Source of the DNA: Pisolithus tinctorius
Taxonomy: Eukaryota; Basidiomycota; Agaricomycetes; Boletales; Pisolithaceae
Assembly: GCA_024663395.1 (NCBI GenBank)
Contig: JANFAH010000008.1
Coordinates: forward strand, 2,108,001-2,172,000
Direction: 5' to 3'
Length of the DNA stretch: 64,000 bases
Shown: positions 12,801 through 22,230 of the stretch, in pieces
Layout of the letters: the number at the start of each line of letters is the position of its first letter
How positions within the stretch are numbered: position 1 is the first letter of the stretch
Made by a program: the position numbers and the translations under genes
Notes under the pieces: model-generated
Database searches by the model: none
What the model was told of the DNA's origin: nothing
The model's input: only the letters and a program-made list of their open reading frames with translations

Positions 12801-13584
12801 TGGTGCATCTGAATGAGCCATATGCAATGTAGCACAGATGCTACAGTCAATGGTCCATCTGGACCAGAGGGACTGGGTGTCAAAGCTGCTAATGGTTGAA
12901 TTTGCAATAAACTCAAGCATCAACAGCTCTATGGGGTTCACCCCATTTGAACTGAACTATGGACATATGCCTGTAATGATGCAACACATTGAGAAAGGGA
13001 CAGCTATGTCATCCCCAGGAGTAAGGATGTTCATCCAACAAGCACTAGAAAATTTAGAAATGGTGCATGATGCCATAATTGAGAGTAGGGTGGTGCAGAT
13101 GTACCATGGCAACAAGAAAGGAGTGGAAGGAACTCACCTTCAAGTTGGAGACTCAGTGTATCTCTCCACAAAGAACTTGACCATGCCCACAGGATGAGCT
13201 CATAAGCTTGTACCAAGATTCATCAGGCCAACAAAGGTTCTGTGCTGTGATAGTGTGAATGACACATATATGCTTGAGCTACCAGAGCAACTAAAAACAA
13301 GATGCATACACCCAATGTTTCACATTGGGCTTCTGTGCAAGTATGAGCCAAACAATGACTCACTGCTTCCAAGACATGATGCACACACCTCCTATGACAT
13401 TGGTATGTCCGACAATGACAAATGGATAGTGGATGAGGTACTCACCCACCAGTGGTCTGATAACAAGGTAGAGTTCCTTGTCAAGTGGAATCTGGGAGAC
13501 TCCACATGGGAACTGACATCCCACTGCAAGAAGCTTGAGGCCCTAGACAGGTACCTCAAACTTCAAGGCATTGTGAGGAAATAG
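9842..13584 (+). pseudogene. pol: Gypsy B pol: protease, RT, RNase H, integrase, chromodomain
   Basis: The protease has a DTGST active site (near 9911). RT runs from about 10500 to 11350. Its YxDD box reads YLND (10987-10998), so the first catalytic aspartate is asparagine. RNase H has CDASLYGVG and TDHEALGY (11430-11670) and later a GNxVADCLS block. Integrase has the HHCC finger (WVIEQVHRTLGHFG...CRICPICQ), DFVGPFP, LDRDAKF and AFHPQTDGASE. A chromodomain (WIVDEVLTHQWSDNKVEFLVKW) ends at the TAG at 13582-13584. All internal stops I traced are TGA at positions where arginine is expected. Confidence 0.9.
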
Positions 13585-13629
13585 AAAAGTGTAGATTGAG
13601 GATGGAGTACCAGAACCTGGGGGGGAGAG

Positions 13630-13955
13630 TAAGTCCAAAGGGGCTCCTTTAGCCTGGGCAAAGGAAAGATGGGGTGGGAGACTGTCTAGGGCAGTCTGGG
13701 GCAGTCTTAAACTTGTTCTTGTCTTTTGGAGGTAACTTGCCTATTGATAAAAACTTACAGTACACACAAACTGTAAGTAAGTGCTGACTAGGCACACAAA
13801 AAGCGAACTATACTACTCAAGTATAGTACCCACAACAGAGTAATCCCCAGTTCAGCTCAGAGTACAGTCTGGCAAACCCTCCCATGATACTGGGAGTGCC
13901 CAGGAGGGTTGTGCTTCACCTGAGCCTTCAGGCAGGCTTTTCTTCAGCTGGGATG
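13630..13955 (+). repeat. Probable 3' LTR or LTR remnant of gypsy B
   Basis: Follows a GGGGGGGAGAG purine tract after the pol stop and begins near TAAGTCC. It is homologous, in inverted orientation, to the insertion at 7317-7611. It contains a short palindromic segment ACTATACT...AGTATAGT near 13806-13827. The ends are not defined because the 5' LTR is missing. Confidence 0.5.
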
Positions 13956-13961
13956 TAGTAG

Positions 13962-14270
13962 TTATTGGGTGATTTGTTTGTTCATGATAGGATGAATGCC
14001 AGATTGGACCTCCACATCATTCTCAGCTCTCACAGTACTGATTAATTCCAGGACACATGTGGCATTGTTGGGGAAACAGTGCAGGAGATAACTGCCAGCA
14101 GGTTTCTGAAGTGACCAATGGTGCTGATAGCATATTCTATTGATTATACTATAGTGCACACCAGAATTTGCTAGGTTGCCCTGAGAGAATGTCCCTGATG
14201 AGCCAGAATGGTGATTTCTTGCTTGTGTTACAACAAGGAGGCTTAGTGGTGCAAAATCACTGTTCAGCAT
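13962..14270 (-). other. Unrecognised 102-codon ORF
   Basis: An open frame with a plausible amino-acid mix (NRICYQHHWSLQKPAGSYLL, then VLELISTVRAENDVEVQSG) but no family I recognise. It lies between gypsy B and the LTR of copy D. It could be a fragment of a host gene on the minus strand or chance. The rest of this interval up to 14858 holds only AT-rich DNA with no gene that I can see. Confidence 0.3.
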
Positions 14271-14858
14271 TGTTTGTTTGTTGACAAATCATTCAGTAGA
14301 CCATGTGATACATTATGTAAGCATTGGTGAGCATCTCACCATGTTTTATATGTGTTCCCAAGGACAACATTCCCAGCATATCACAAAGGTACATAATTGT
14401 CCCAATGAGCTCTCATTTTCATTTGGGAATTCTGCCATCAGTTTCTATCCAAATATTATGTAATATGACTCATCAGAGAGCCATGACCAGATGCTCTGAT
14501 CCATCTACCAACACAATGGACCCAATAATGATAGTTCACTCACTACACCATGATTAATGAAAAACATGCAAACATTGGGACAATTTTGTGAGCCACTGTA
14601 CATGTGAACATGTAGTAGCCACTTAGTGGCTATGAGTAGTTGTGTACTACTAATGGAACCAAACAGACTTGAAGAAAAAACAAAGTCAAATCAAAATAAA
14701 ATAAAATAACATAAAAAAGATAAAGATCCAAAAAGCCTAAAAATAACCAAACATCACATTCTGTCAAAGGTAGATAGTATAACATAGCCACCCACTGATC
14801 ACTCCTCATTCATGTGTTTTTTCTATGTTGAGTATTACTCAAGTTTTAATTATGCCTC

Positions 14859-15384
14859 TGTCAAGTTCAGGGGTTGTCCGGGTTGAGGCTGGACCAGAGA
14901 CTGAAGCGGGTGCGAGGCTGAGAGGTCGGAATCAGGAGGAGAGACGAGGATACAGATAGGTGGACTGTTTGGACTTAGCGACTGAGGGTACAGCGCTATT
15001 CCCTTGTGTGGGTCTCAGTCCGAGTCCAAGGCTGAGATGGGGTTATCAGAGTAAACTTAGTTGATTTCAGACTGAGGGGTACAGGCCGAGTATCTACAAA
15101 TTTATATACCAGAAGTAACTATAGTACAGAGACTGGTAAAGCTGGTCTTGCAAAGATTGCTAAGGTGATTGGTAAGACAAGTATTAGTAAGGTATGACAA
15201 AGACAACAGAGACCGGGACAAATGGACTGGGGACAGGACTGGGCAGGACTTAGCCAAAGTGACAGACACTGCAAAGCAGTGTCTACTGTGCTAGGACATC
15301 TGGGGATAGAGGACAGGCAAGGCTGAGGCTGGACTGAGTGAGTGCGAGGCTGAGTCCAGTCAGGGTTGAGGCATGACTATGACA
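14859..15384 (-). repeat. 3' LTR of gypsy copy D (526 bp)
   Basis: Plus-strand ends are TGTCAAGTT and CTATGACA. It is clearly homologous to the 525-bp LTRs of Gypsy-1, with a TATA box (reverse complement at 15101-15108) and the AGTCTGAAAT transcript-start word (reverse complement at 15064-15073). The purine tract follows at 15385-15398. Confidence 0.8.
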
Positions 15385-15504
15385 GTATCCCCCTCTTAGG
15401 GGTCAAACCCATGAGACCCCTGTGAGAGTGGCAGGCTGAGTTCAAAAAACTGATACTTGTGGCCCACTAAGCCCTTTGCATCTTTCTTTCTCATCCTAAC
15501 CATC

Positions 15505-16535
15505 ATGTCTGAATCAAGGCCGATCACTGCCACTAACAATGACAAAAGCCAAGTTGTCGTCCACTGGGCCCAAGTCCCTGACGACAACATTAGATATGAC
15601 ACCAATGACAAAGAGGAGGTGATGAGAGCGAAGGCAAAGGAGAGGAAGAGATGAAAGGCAGCTGAGCAAGCCCAGCAGGAAGAACAGGCTTGGCTTGAGG
15701 CAGAGAGGGCAGAGAGAGAGAAGGCCGAAGCTGAGAGAGCAGTGCAGGAGGCCAAAGAGGAGAGGGCATGCAAGGAGGAGGAGAAGCATAGAGCCGAGGA
15801 AGAGAAGGACACCGAGCAAAAATGTAAGGCCAAGGCCAGTAAGGGTGATGAGGCCAGGGGGGAGGTGAAGAAAGTGGTCATGGACCCCGGGTGAGTGACC
15901 CTTTCACCTTGTGCATACTCCCCTTGACAACCCCCCCTTGTTGTACTCGCTGTGCCTGGGCCCAAACTGTCTGCGAGTTCGTTGTAGATGGTAACAAGAA
16001 GTGTGTGGCATGTGTGCGCTGCAACCTATCAAAAGGCAAGTGTCACTGACCTGGGGATGGGAAAGACACTGAGGCTGGTTCCAAGGCCAGGAAAGCCGAC
16101 AAGGGGAAGAAGCAGAAAACCGACAAGGAGAACGCCAAGGCCAGGCCCAGCAACCAGAAATGGGCAAGGATGAGCTCAAGGCCAATCGAGGTCTTGGACC
16201 TTGGTGAACCTGAGGCCAGCGCGGCCAGATACTCAGGCTTGGAAAACAAGCTTGAGCGACTGATAGAGGCTGTGGGGCTGATTGCCAACAACTTGGCCAG
16301 CCTCTTCAAACTCCACAAGACTGTGGTCGAGAATTCAGGCCGAATTGCTGATGTGCTCGAGGCCTTGCTCGATGAGTTGTACAGCTTCAGTGTGGCAGTC
16401 TCGCCCTCAGACTCGGGCTCATCTGAGCTCGACTCTGATGAGTTGTGTGAGGAGGCCGAGTGGTTGAAGGCCCACAGCAAAGATGAGGAGGAAGAGTCTG
16501 AGGGGGAGGATGAGAGTATGGCCGAGGCCAAGTAG
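15505..16535 (+). pseudogene. Antisense Zn2Cys6/coiled-coil ORF of copy D (damaged)
   Basis: Same design as the ORFs at 2912-3956 and 44027-45104. Exon 1 (15505-15890) is a coiled coil rich in E/A/K. The donor GTGAGT at 15891 is intact, but the acceptor dinucleotide at 15939-15940 is TG instead of AG. Exon 2 begins with C-x2-C-x6-C-x12-C-x2-C-x6-C (all six cysteines kept), then a K-rich linker, the heptad-like YSGLENKLERLIEAVGLIANN helix and an acidic tail. In-frame TGA codons occur at 15652-15654 and 16047-16049. Non-functional, but the cysteine framework survived. Confidence 0.75.
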
Positions 16536-16722
16536 ACTCGTAGTGTAGTGTTTTTGTTGTTTCCTCTGTGAACATCATGTGTCTGGTGTCCAGCATCCAG
16601 TTTCAGTCTTGTATAGTAAGTGAGAGCAAACAAGAAAAGAAAACAAGGTAAGTAAGGGATCAAAAAGGAACTACATACCAACAGAGAACAGAACAGAATC
16701 TGAGGCCAGTTGAGACCAGTCC

Positions 16723-17031
16723 TCACTGGTATGGGCTGGGTTTACCAGGGTAGCAGGAGTGGAACTCTTGCACAAGTTCAGAGGCATTGTCAAGTTTGGT
16801 AGCAAGTACCCATGTAGTTTCTTCATCAGTCCCCTTGTAGCCGGTCCACCAGACTAAGTATTGAAGCCAACACTGGTGACACTGGTCAACCTTGGAGTCG
16901 AGGATTTCTGCTACCTCGAACTCTAGTTCACTGTTGACTTTGACTGGTGGGGGTGGTGGTTGAGTCCAGTTTGGGATGGTGTTAGGGATGGCCCACTCAA
17001 GCTGGGATACATGGAAGACCAGGTGGACTGC
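16723..17031 (-). pseudogene. pol: Copy D pol, 3' piece (integrase C-terminus and chromodomain)
   Basis: Encodes VFHVSQLE, a proline-rich linker and the chromodomain (YLVWWTGYKGTDEETTW), ending at the pol stop. Homologous to 45298-45620 of Gypsy-1. Upstream pol sequence is replaced at 17032 by the terminus of element X. Confidence 0.85.
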
Positions 17032-18183
17032 ATGCTGTGAGTCAAAGTGAGGTTCAGTGGTGGCAACCAACCAAATCCAACACAAAAGACAAAAAGAGCG
17101 AGTGGTGGTGTGCCTATGCAGTACCTAGATGGTAGAACCTTCAATTTGGGTGGGTTTTTGTGAGGAGGATTGGGGATGCTCCTGATGAAGAAGGAGCAGG
17201 AGTGCGATAGAATGTGATAGGGTAGACTGCTGTCAGCCTACAGAAGGATGGATGGTGACTTAATTCGATGTCCTGAGCTGCACTGAGCTCAGGGAGGACT
17301 TGGAGCGAAATAGATTGATAATAGATGATAATAAGCGAAGTAGACAATAGCTAGACCCTTAATAAAGTCTCAACTATCAAAGCTGATGAATGATTTTCTG
17401 AGTGATGATAAAAATGCAAGCAAGAGGGGCTCTCTGACATCTTCTTCTTATTCAGCTATTTAAGTACAGTGATTTATATACAGTACAGGGGTGTTGCCTA
17501 TGGAAAACAAGGCGCAAACACTTGGCAAGTGATTGGTAACTGATGAGTAAGGAATGTAAGCAATGGGTAATCATCTTAGAAAGCATTGGTAAACATTGGT
17601 AAGGATAAGTAAGCCAAAAAGCGAAGAATCAGTAAGCAAAGTCAAAAGATTGGTAAGTATTGGCAATAGGTGAGTCAAGGACAGTCAGAATGTCAAAGTA
17701 TGAGTCAAGTAATGTCAGGAACTGGGAAAGTGCACTGGAATCACATTAGGGGGAGGCTGTGCATGTCACATCTTGAAGAGATCTCCTTTGGGCTGAAGCG
17801 GGATGACAGAGAGGCAGTGTCAATCTGATACTGGTACAGTACATCCAAAGGCAGATGGGGTGAGTCAGACGTCAACAGGGGTCAAGCTTTTGGGGTCTGT
17901 GGGGTGACAGGAGCATAGGGGATCACAACTTTCCCCCCCAAACCATCCTCTCAGTGAAGCAAATAAAAACTTCATGAATGAGGCTCTGATGGAAGAGAGG
18001 ATGAAGGGGGAGTGTCTGCTGCTGTATCTTGCAATAAGGAGGCAAGATGTGCATCATACTCATCATGGATGCGATCAGGGAGAGTAGAGAACAGTAGATT
18101 ATACTGTAGCTGTCGCCATTTTGGAAGAACAATGGACAAGACTGGTATGAAGATGTTGCAGGGAGCAGGGAGGAAGGATCCTG
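17032..18183 (-). mobile_element. Element X, copy 3 (truncated fragment inside copy D)
   Basis: Begins with the X terminus TGTGAGTCAAAG and matches the copy at 40305 collinearly: the GCCTATGCAGTACCTAG block, the TATA box (reverse complement 17473-17480), a run of TTGGTAA/TGAGTCA words, then the C-terminal half of the X ORF. It stops at GGATCC (18178-18183), where copy D RT sequence resumes. A deletion removed the other X end plus about 2.2 kb of pol. Confidence 0.8.
17972..18183 (-). pseudogene. C-terminal part of the X ORF (copy 3)
   Basis: About 70 codons remain open to the TGA at 17972-17974, starting at GSFLPAPCNIFIPV and running through LPDRIHDEYDAHLASLLQD to ...SEPHS. It aligns without gaps to the ORF at 38258-38851, with mostly conservative changes. 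The N-terminal half was removed by the deletion. Confidence 0.7.
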
Positions 18184-19470
18184 GATGAGATGGTAAGCAT
18201 GCTGTAGATCAATCTTAGTATAAATCTTGGCTCAGCTTGGTGAATCTAAGAGGTCAGAGATGAGTGGGAGTGGGTAGCGATCCTTCTTAGTGATTTTGTT
18301 CAGGCTGTGGAAGTCTACACAGAGCTGGAGGGAGCCATCCTTCTTTTTGCCAAAAAGGACCAGTGCAGCATAGGGGGAAGAGGTAGGCTGAATGAATCTG
18401 GTAGTAAGGTTTTCATCGATGAAGGTCCAGAGAGCTTGGAGCTCAACCGGGGACAGCAAGTAGATGGTGCCAAGAGGTGGGGTTGTTCCTTCTTCAAGCT
18501 CTATTTTCAGGTCATACTCCCAGTGAGGCAGGAGTGCTGAGGCCTTGGCATTACTGAAGACATCAGCAAAGTCATGGTACTCTTCCGGTACATTGGGCAA
18601 GGCCAGAGGAGGGGAAGCCGAGGCCAATCAGGCTTGAGCTGAGTCCAAGGGGTGGAGCTGAAGTTGGAATTGGATGGACCCTTCTAGTTTGCAGGCATGC
18701 ACAAAAGTGGCTGCATTGATTAGAGAAACAAGAGGGGCCTTCAGGGGGGTGCGAGTTGGGGAGTTGGAGACTGGTACAGATGGCACAAGGCCAGGTTGGT
18801 CACTAGGACTGGAGTCAGGAAGGCCAGTGGGGACCAGGCTTACAGGGGGTGTTGATGGGGTTGGCATTCCTTGTGTATGAGTCTGGAAAGTAATACTGCT
18901 CAATACCCAGTCAATCAACAGATTGTATTGGGTGAGCCAGTTATGCCCGAGAACTACTTTACACTCAGAATCCAATGGGGCAAGGTACAGGGTTACTGGT
19001 GTGACATTGCCGGACACGAAGCAGATGTTGACATCTACTGCTTGGGTTATGGTAAAAGTGGATGTTCCATTGAAGAGCTGGAGTCGGATTGGGGAGACCG
19101 AGTACAGGGTAAACAAGTGTTGGTTAACAAATTGATTATCTATAAAACAATGGGTGGAACCGCAGTCCACTAAAGTATGAAGCCAAGGTAAATCTGGGTT
19201 TTCTAATGTGACATACAGGGTTAATGAATTCAGACTGGAAAGAGTGGATGTGTTGAGACCCAAGTTTGCACAACCAGAGTCAATGCAGCTCCTGGATTGT
19301 GCAGAGTCCCAGGAGCTGCTACCTATTTTTTGTCTTGGGGGTAGAACCTGAGCCCAAGGCCAATGTGGCCTCAGTGGTGGCCATGGCACGAGCCTTGGCC
19401 TTTCCAGCTTTCTTGGGGCACTTGTCAGCAAAGTGACCAGGGCCTCCACAGAACATGCAGAGATTGCCGG
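18184..19470 (-). pseudogene. pol: Copy D gag end, protease and RT N-terminus
   Basis: Contains the gag zinc knuckle (CMFCGGPGHFADKC, near 19400-19460), a protease-like VDCGSTHCFIDNQF block (aspartate kept, second residue C rather than S) and RT N-terminal motifs ([41 protein letters not shown]). In-frame TGA codons at 18628-18630 and 18232-18234 occupy exactly the same positions as TGA codons in Gypsy-1. Confidence 0.85.
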
Positions 19471-19474
19471 TGTA

Positions 19475-19732
19475 CCTTCTGGGTTTGGAATCTGCAGAAT
19501 CAATGAAGAGAATACCGAACGATGTGGATGTTGCATACTGTCATCCACCCAAACCACAAGGGGTGCACTATGATGAAGAGGTTGCATGGTTGGAATTATG
19601 GGTAGCCAGAGCAAAACAGCTACACACCTGTCAAGTCCATCAGTGTCTGATTCCCAGCAAGACAGGTGGTTTGGTATGCAAGCGATGGGCACCATTTGCT
19701 GTAGCAGATGATGACTTTATCTTGGAGAGCGG
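19475..19732 (+). pseudogene. Helitron 1, Rep/helicase ORF piece 1
   Basis: Encodes IPNDVDVAYCHPP, then a Cys/His-rich HTCQVHQCLIPSKTGGLVCK and RWAPFAVADDDFILESG. These match the N-terminal region of basidiomycete Helitron-type proteins. The frame continues exactly at 29899 (ESG|NWG) once Gypsy-C is removed. Its 5' part is missing where copy D ends. Confidence 0.75.
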
Positions 19733-20385
19733 TGTGAGGAATCCGCATTCCCTGGATGCGTAAGCCCCTATCATTAACCGTTCCGTGACTACTGTTACGT
19801 CCGCTCCCATCTCGCGTTCACCGTTGTTCACGCGCTACCTTCCCACGCCCTCGCTCCCTCTCGCGCAATGCTATACCCGCGGCCGCTGTGCTCCGGTTGT
19901 TGTTTTTCCTCGGACTCTTTCTTTATCATGGTCTCTATTCCTTTAGTGCTTGTAGTATACCCTCGGCCTCAGTTTGGCCTGTCTTCTGTGTACGCGCTGT
20001 CGTGCGGCTTTCCTTTACTGTACCCTGTCTTACTTAGGTTCCGGGTTTGTCCGGACTATAAAGCCCTGTACTTAGGTACAGAATGATACCTTTTGGCACT
20101 CGGAAGGTCACCACGAGTTTCCTTACGCTTCGTCTACACCGCACGTCTCGCATTCCGCCGCGCACGAACTACGTATACCGCTCGCACCGCTCGCATCGCC
20201 AGTACTACTACCGCGGACCACGCCGCGCACGTCACGAAACACTACCGCTACAAAGCGCTGGGTCTCTCCTTCTAGTCCCGACAGTCCAGAATCCCTTGGG
20301 ACGAACAATTCGTTCCCTTCATTTCTTATTGTTGTTATCTAAGCCATCTAGCTCGTGTTGTACAGCTACTTGGACTTTTCCTACA
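19733..20385 (+). repeat. 5' LTR of Gypsy-C (653 bp)
   Basis: TGTGAGGAATCC at the start and TTTTCCTACA at the end. TATAAAG at 20057-20063. Seven bases shorter than the 3' LTR; every difference in length is CG here against CAG or CTG there. Confidence 0.92.
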
Positions 20386-20387
20386 AC

Positions 20388-20405
20388 TGGAGCCCACCGC
20401 GAGGG
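20388..20405 (+). promoter_or_regulatory. Primer-binding site of Gypsy-C
   Basis: TGGAGCCCACCGCGAGG begins two bases after the 5' LTR. A leading TGG complementary to a tRNA CCA end is the usual retroviral arrangement, in contrast to Gypsy-1. I cannot name the tRNA. Confidence 0.7.
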
Positions 20406-22230
20406 ATTCTGCTGTCGCTTCCAGAAGGTCGCTCAGGCGCACCGCCGAACGCACCGAACTAGAAAATTTACGCCTGCACTTTCGCAATCTCAACCTGTCA
20501 GAAGACTCCGACATTTTCCGCCCTGTTTCACCCGTAACACCGGATCACGCGCAATTACCCGCTGACATTCCGTGGGTACTACCCGCGATCACCCCTCCTG
20601 ATATCTCGGCAGATCAGATATCCGTCGCGTCGGATCACCTAGATCTCACTGCCCCTGATTTTCCCGGTGGCTTTATCCACTCGACTCCCCGAAGGCCCGA
20701 AACCCCGCCATCACCTTTAACACCCGTCACATCATCTGATTCATCATCACCGACGCCCTCTTTTTCCCGTCTCTTTGACGCCTCCGAATCTATACCCAGA
20801 CTCCCAGCTCCATCCGCCACACTGCCGCGACCACTCACTCGGTCGCAGACCACCCATCAGCCAATTAGTACCCCGCCAACAGCTTCCGCCAGCTCGCTCG
20901 CGCACTATACCAACCGCTTCGCACACCCAACCAATACCCGTTCCACCCGTCGCCAATCCGGCACCGCCACCACAGGTTAACCCACCAATGGCTAATCCTC
21001 AGTTTCAGATGCCGCTCCGCGGTACACAAAACTCACCTAAATTTAGCGGAGATTCTCCCGCGCAGCTTCCGCGCTACCTCGAAGACATCGACTTCCTCAG
21101 TACTCTCGCTGCTCTTGATGACCGTGGCAAGATCAAAGCCGCAATCCGCTACTGCTGACCTCGAAGAAGCCGAGGTCTGGCAAACTGCTTCCGGAAGCCG
21201 CTCCCGCGGCCGACGACTGGGATGCCTTCGTAGTAGCTGTTAAGGGTTTGTACCCTGGCTGCTGAGGGTGACGACCGCTACTTGCCGGCATGGATCTGCA
21301 GTATCCTCGTCGAAGAATATCAGTCCAAGCCTATGCGGAACCAGGATGACCTCGGAGAATACCAGCGGAAATTCGCTAAGATTTCTGCCCTCCTCATTAA
21401 AACTAAAAAGCTTGCAGAGACGGAACGGGATTCCATGTTCCTGAATGGCTTCCCGAGGGCCATCAGCAGATCGTATTCGTCATCGACTCTCTATAGTCCG
21501 CACCGACCTCCACCCTGACGATCCATACCCGCTCGCAGGAAGTTCGTCAAAGCCGCCAAGTTCCTTCTGACAGGATCCGCTCTTCGTAGCGCGGTACCTG
21601 ACGATGGGTACCGCGGCCTCGCCAGCTGCACCTCCCTCGTCGGCTTACATGCCGCAAGTGCCACCTGCTGGTACTGTCGTTAAACAGGAATACAACTTCC
21701 AGACGCAGCCTCCGCCGCAGCAACGCAGATCCCGGCTGCGGTTTCTGTGCAGACCCCAACCACTGGACGAAGGATGTGCGCAGCTCGTTGAAGTTTATAT
21801 CCTGCGCCAGGTAAGATCACGAGAGGTACAGACAACCGTCTCTATCTGGCGGACGGGAGCCGAAATTCCACGTTTCCCTGAATGTAACTCACTGAGAGAG
21901 GCTGTTGACCGCGTCATGGCTGACAGAGACCAGGCCAGCGCGCGTGCTGCGACTTCTGCCGCTCCGCGCAACGCGGCCGCGCAAGGCACCACCAACCTCT
22001 TCTGCGTTGCTCATCCCGAAATTGACGTGCAGTTGGAGATCCAGCCTTCTGCCTTCTTAAACACCGTCCAAGATGCCGATGAACCTGTCGCAGACTTAGC
22101 TGACCCTGACTTCCAAGCATATGTCGCTCAAGCTTGGGCTACCTACCAAGCGGATAAAGGTAACAAGGGAGCAGTCATTCCCCGCAGAAAGGAAAGCCCG
22201 CTTCGACGGAGTTGAAATCTCAGCTCGACC
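20406..22230 (+). pseudogene. gag: Gypsy-C gag
   Basis: Long S/T/P-rich N-terminal region, then a capsid domain (MANPQFQMPLRGTQN, SPKFSGDSPAQLPRYLEDID, KIKAAIRY, then LGEYQRKFAKISALL and ETERDSMFLNGFP, near 20990-21450). A zinc-knuckle region (CRPQPLDEGCAQLVEV in a shifted frame) and EIPRFPECNSLREAVDRVMADRDQ follow. Frame changes at 20891 (A), 21153, 21186, 21256 and 21260 (T), 21537 (A) and 21861 (C) are each one extra base between C and G. Ignoring those bases gives a continuous family-like frame across these points. The start codon is not defined. Confidence 0.8.

Larger units (their letters stand above)
5906..13955 (+). mobile_element. Ty3/gypsy family B, 5'-truncated, saturated with CpG decay
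   Basis: Gag, protease, RT, RNase H, integrase and chromodomain are all recognisable in one direction. The 5' LTR is absent, since gag follows NLR1 directly. CpG is almost eliminated and TpG/CpA are enriched. More than twenty in-frame stops appear along the reading frame, and those I checked are TGA where relatives have arginine (CGA). A purine tract (GGGGGGGAGAG) near 13620-13630 is followed by a probable 3' LTR. Confidence 0.85.
14859..19470 (-). mobile_element. Ty3/gypsy copy D (A family), truncated and internally deleted
   Basis: Minus-strand element. From its 3' end: LTR 14859-15384, antisense ORF 15505-16535, chromodomain piece 16723-17031, an X fragment 17032-18183, then RT N-terminus, protease and the zinc-knuckle end of gag up to about 19470. 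RNase H, integrase and most of RT were lost together with the other end of X. The 5' LTR and most of gag are absent where Helitron sequence begins. Confidence 0.85.
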
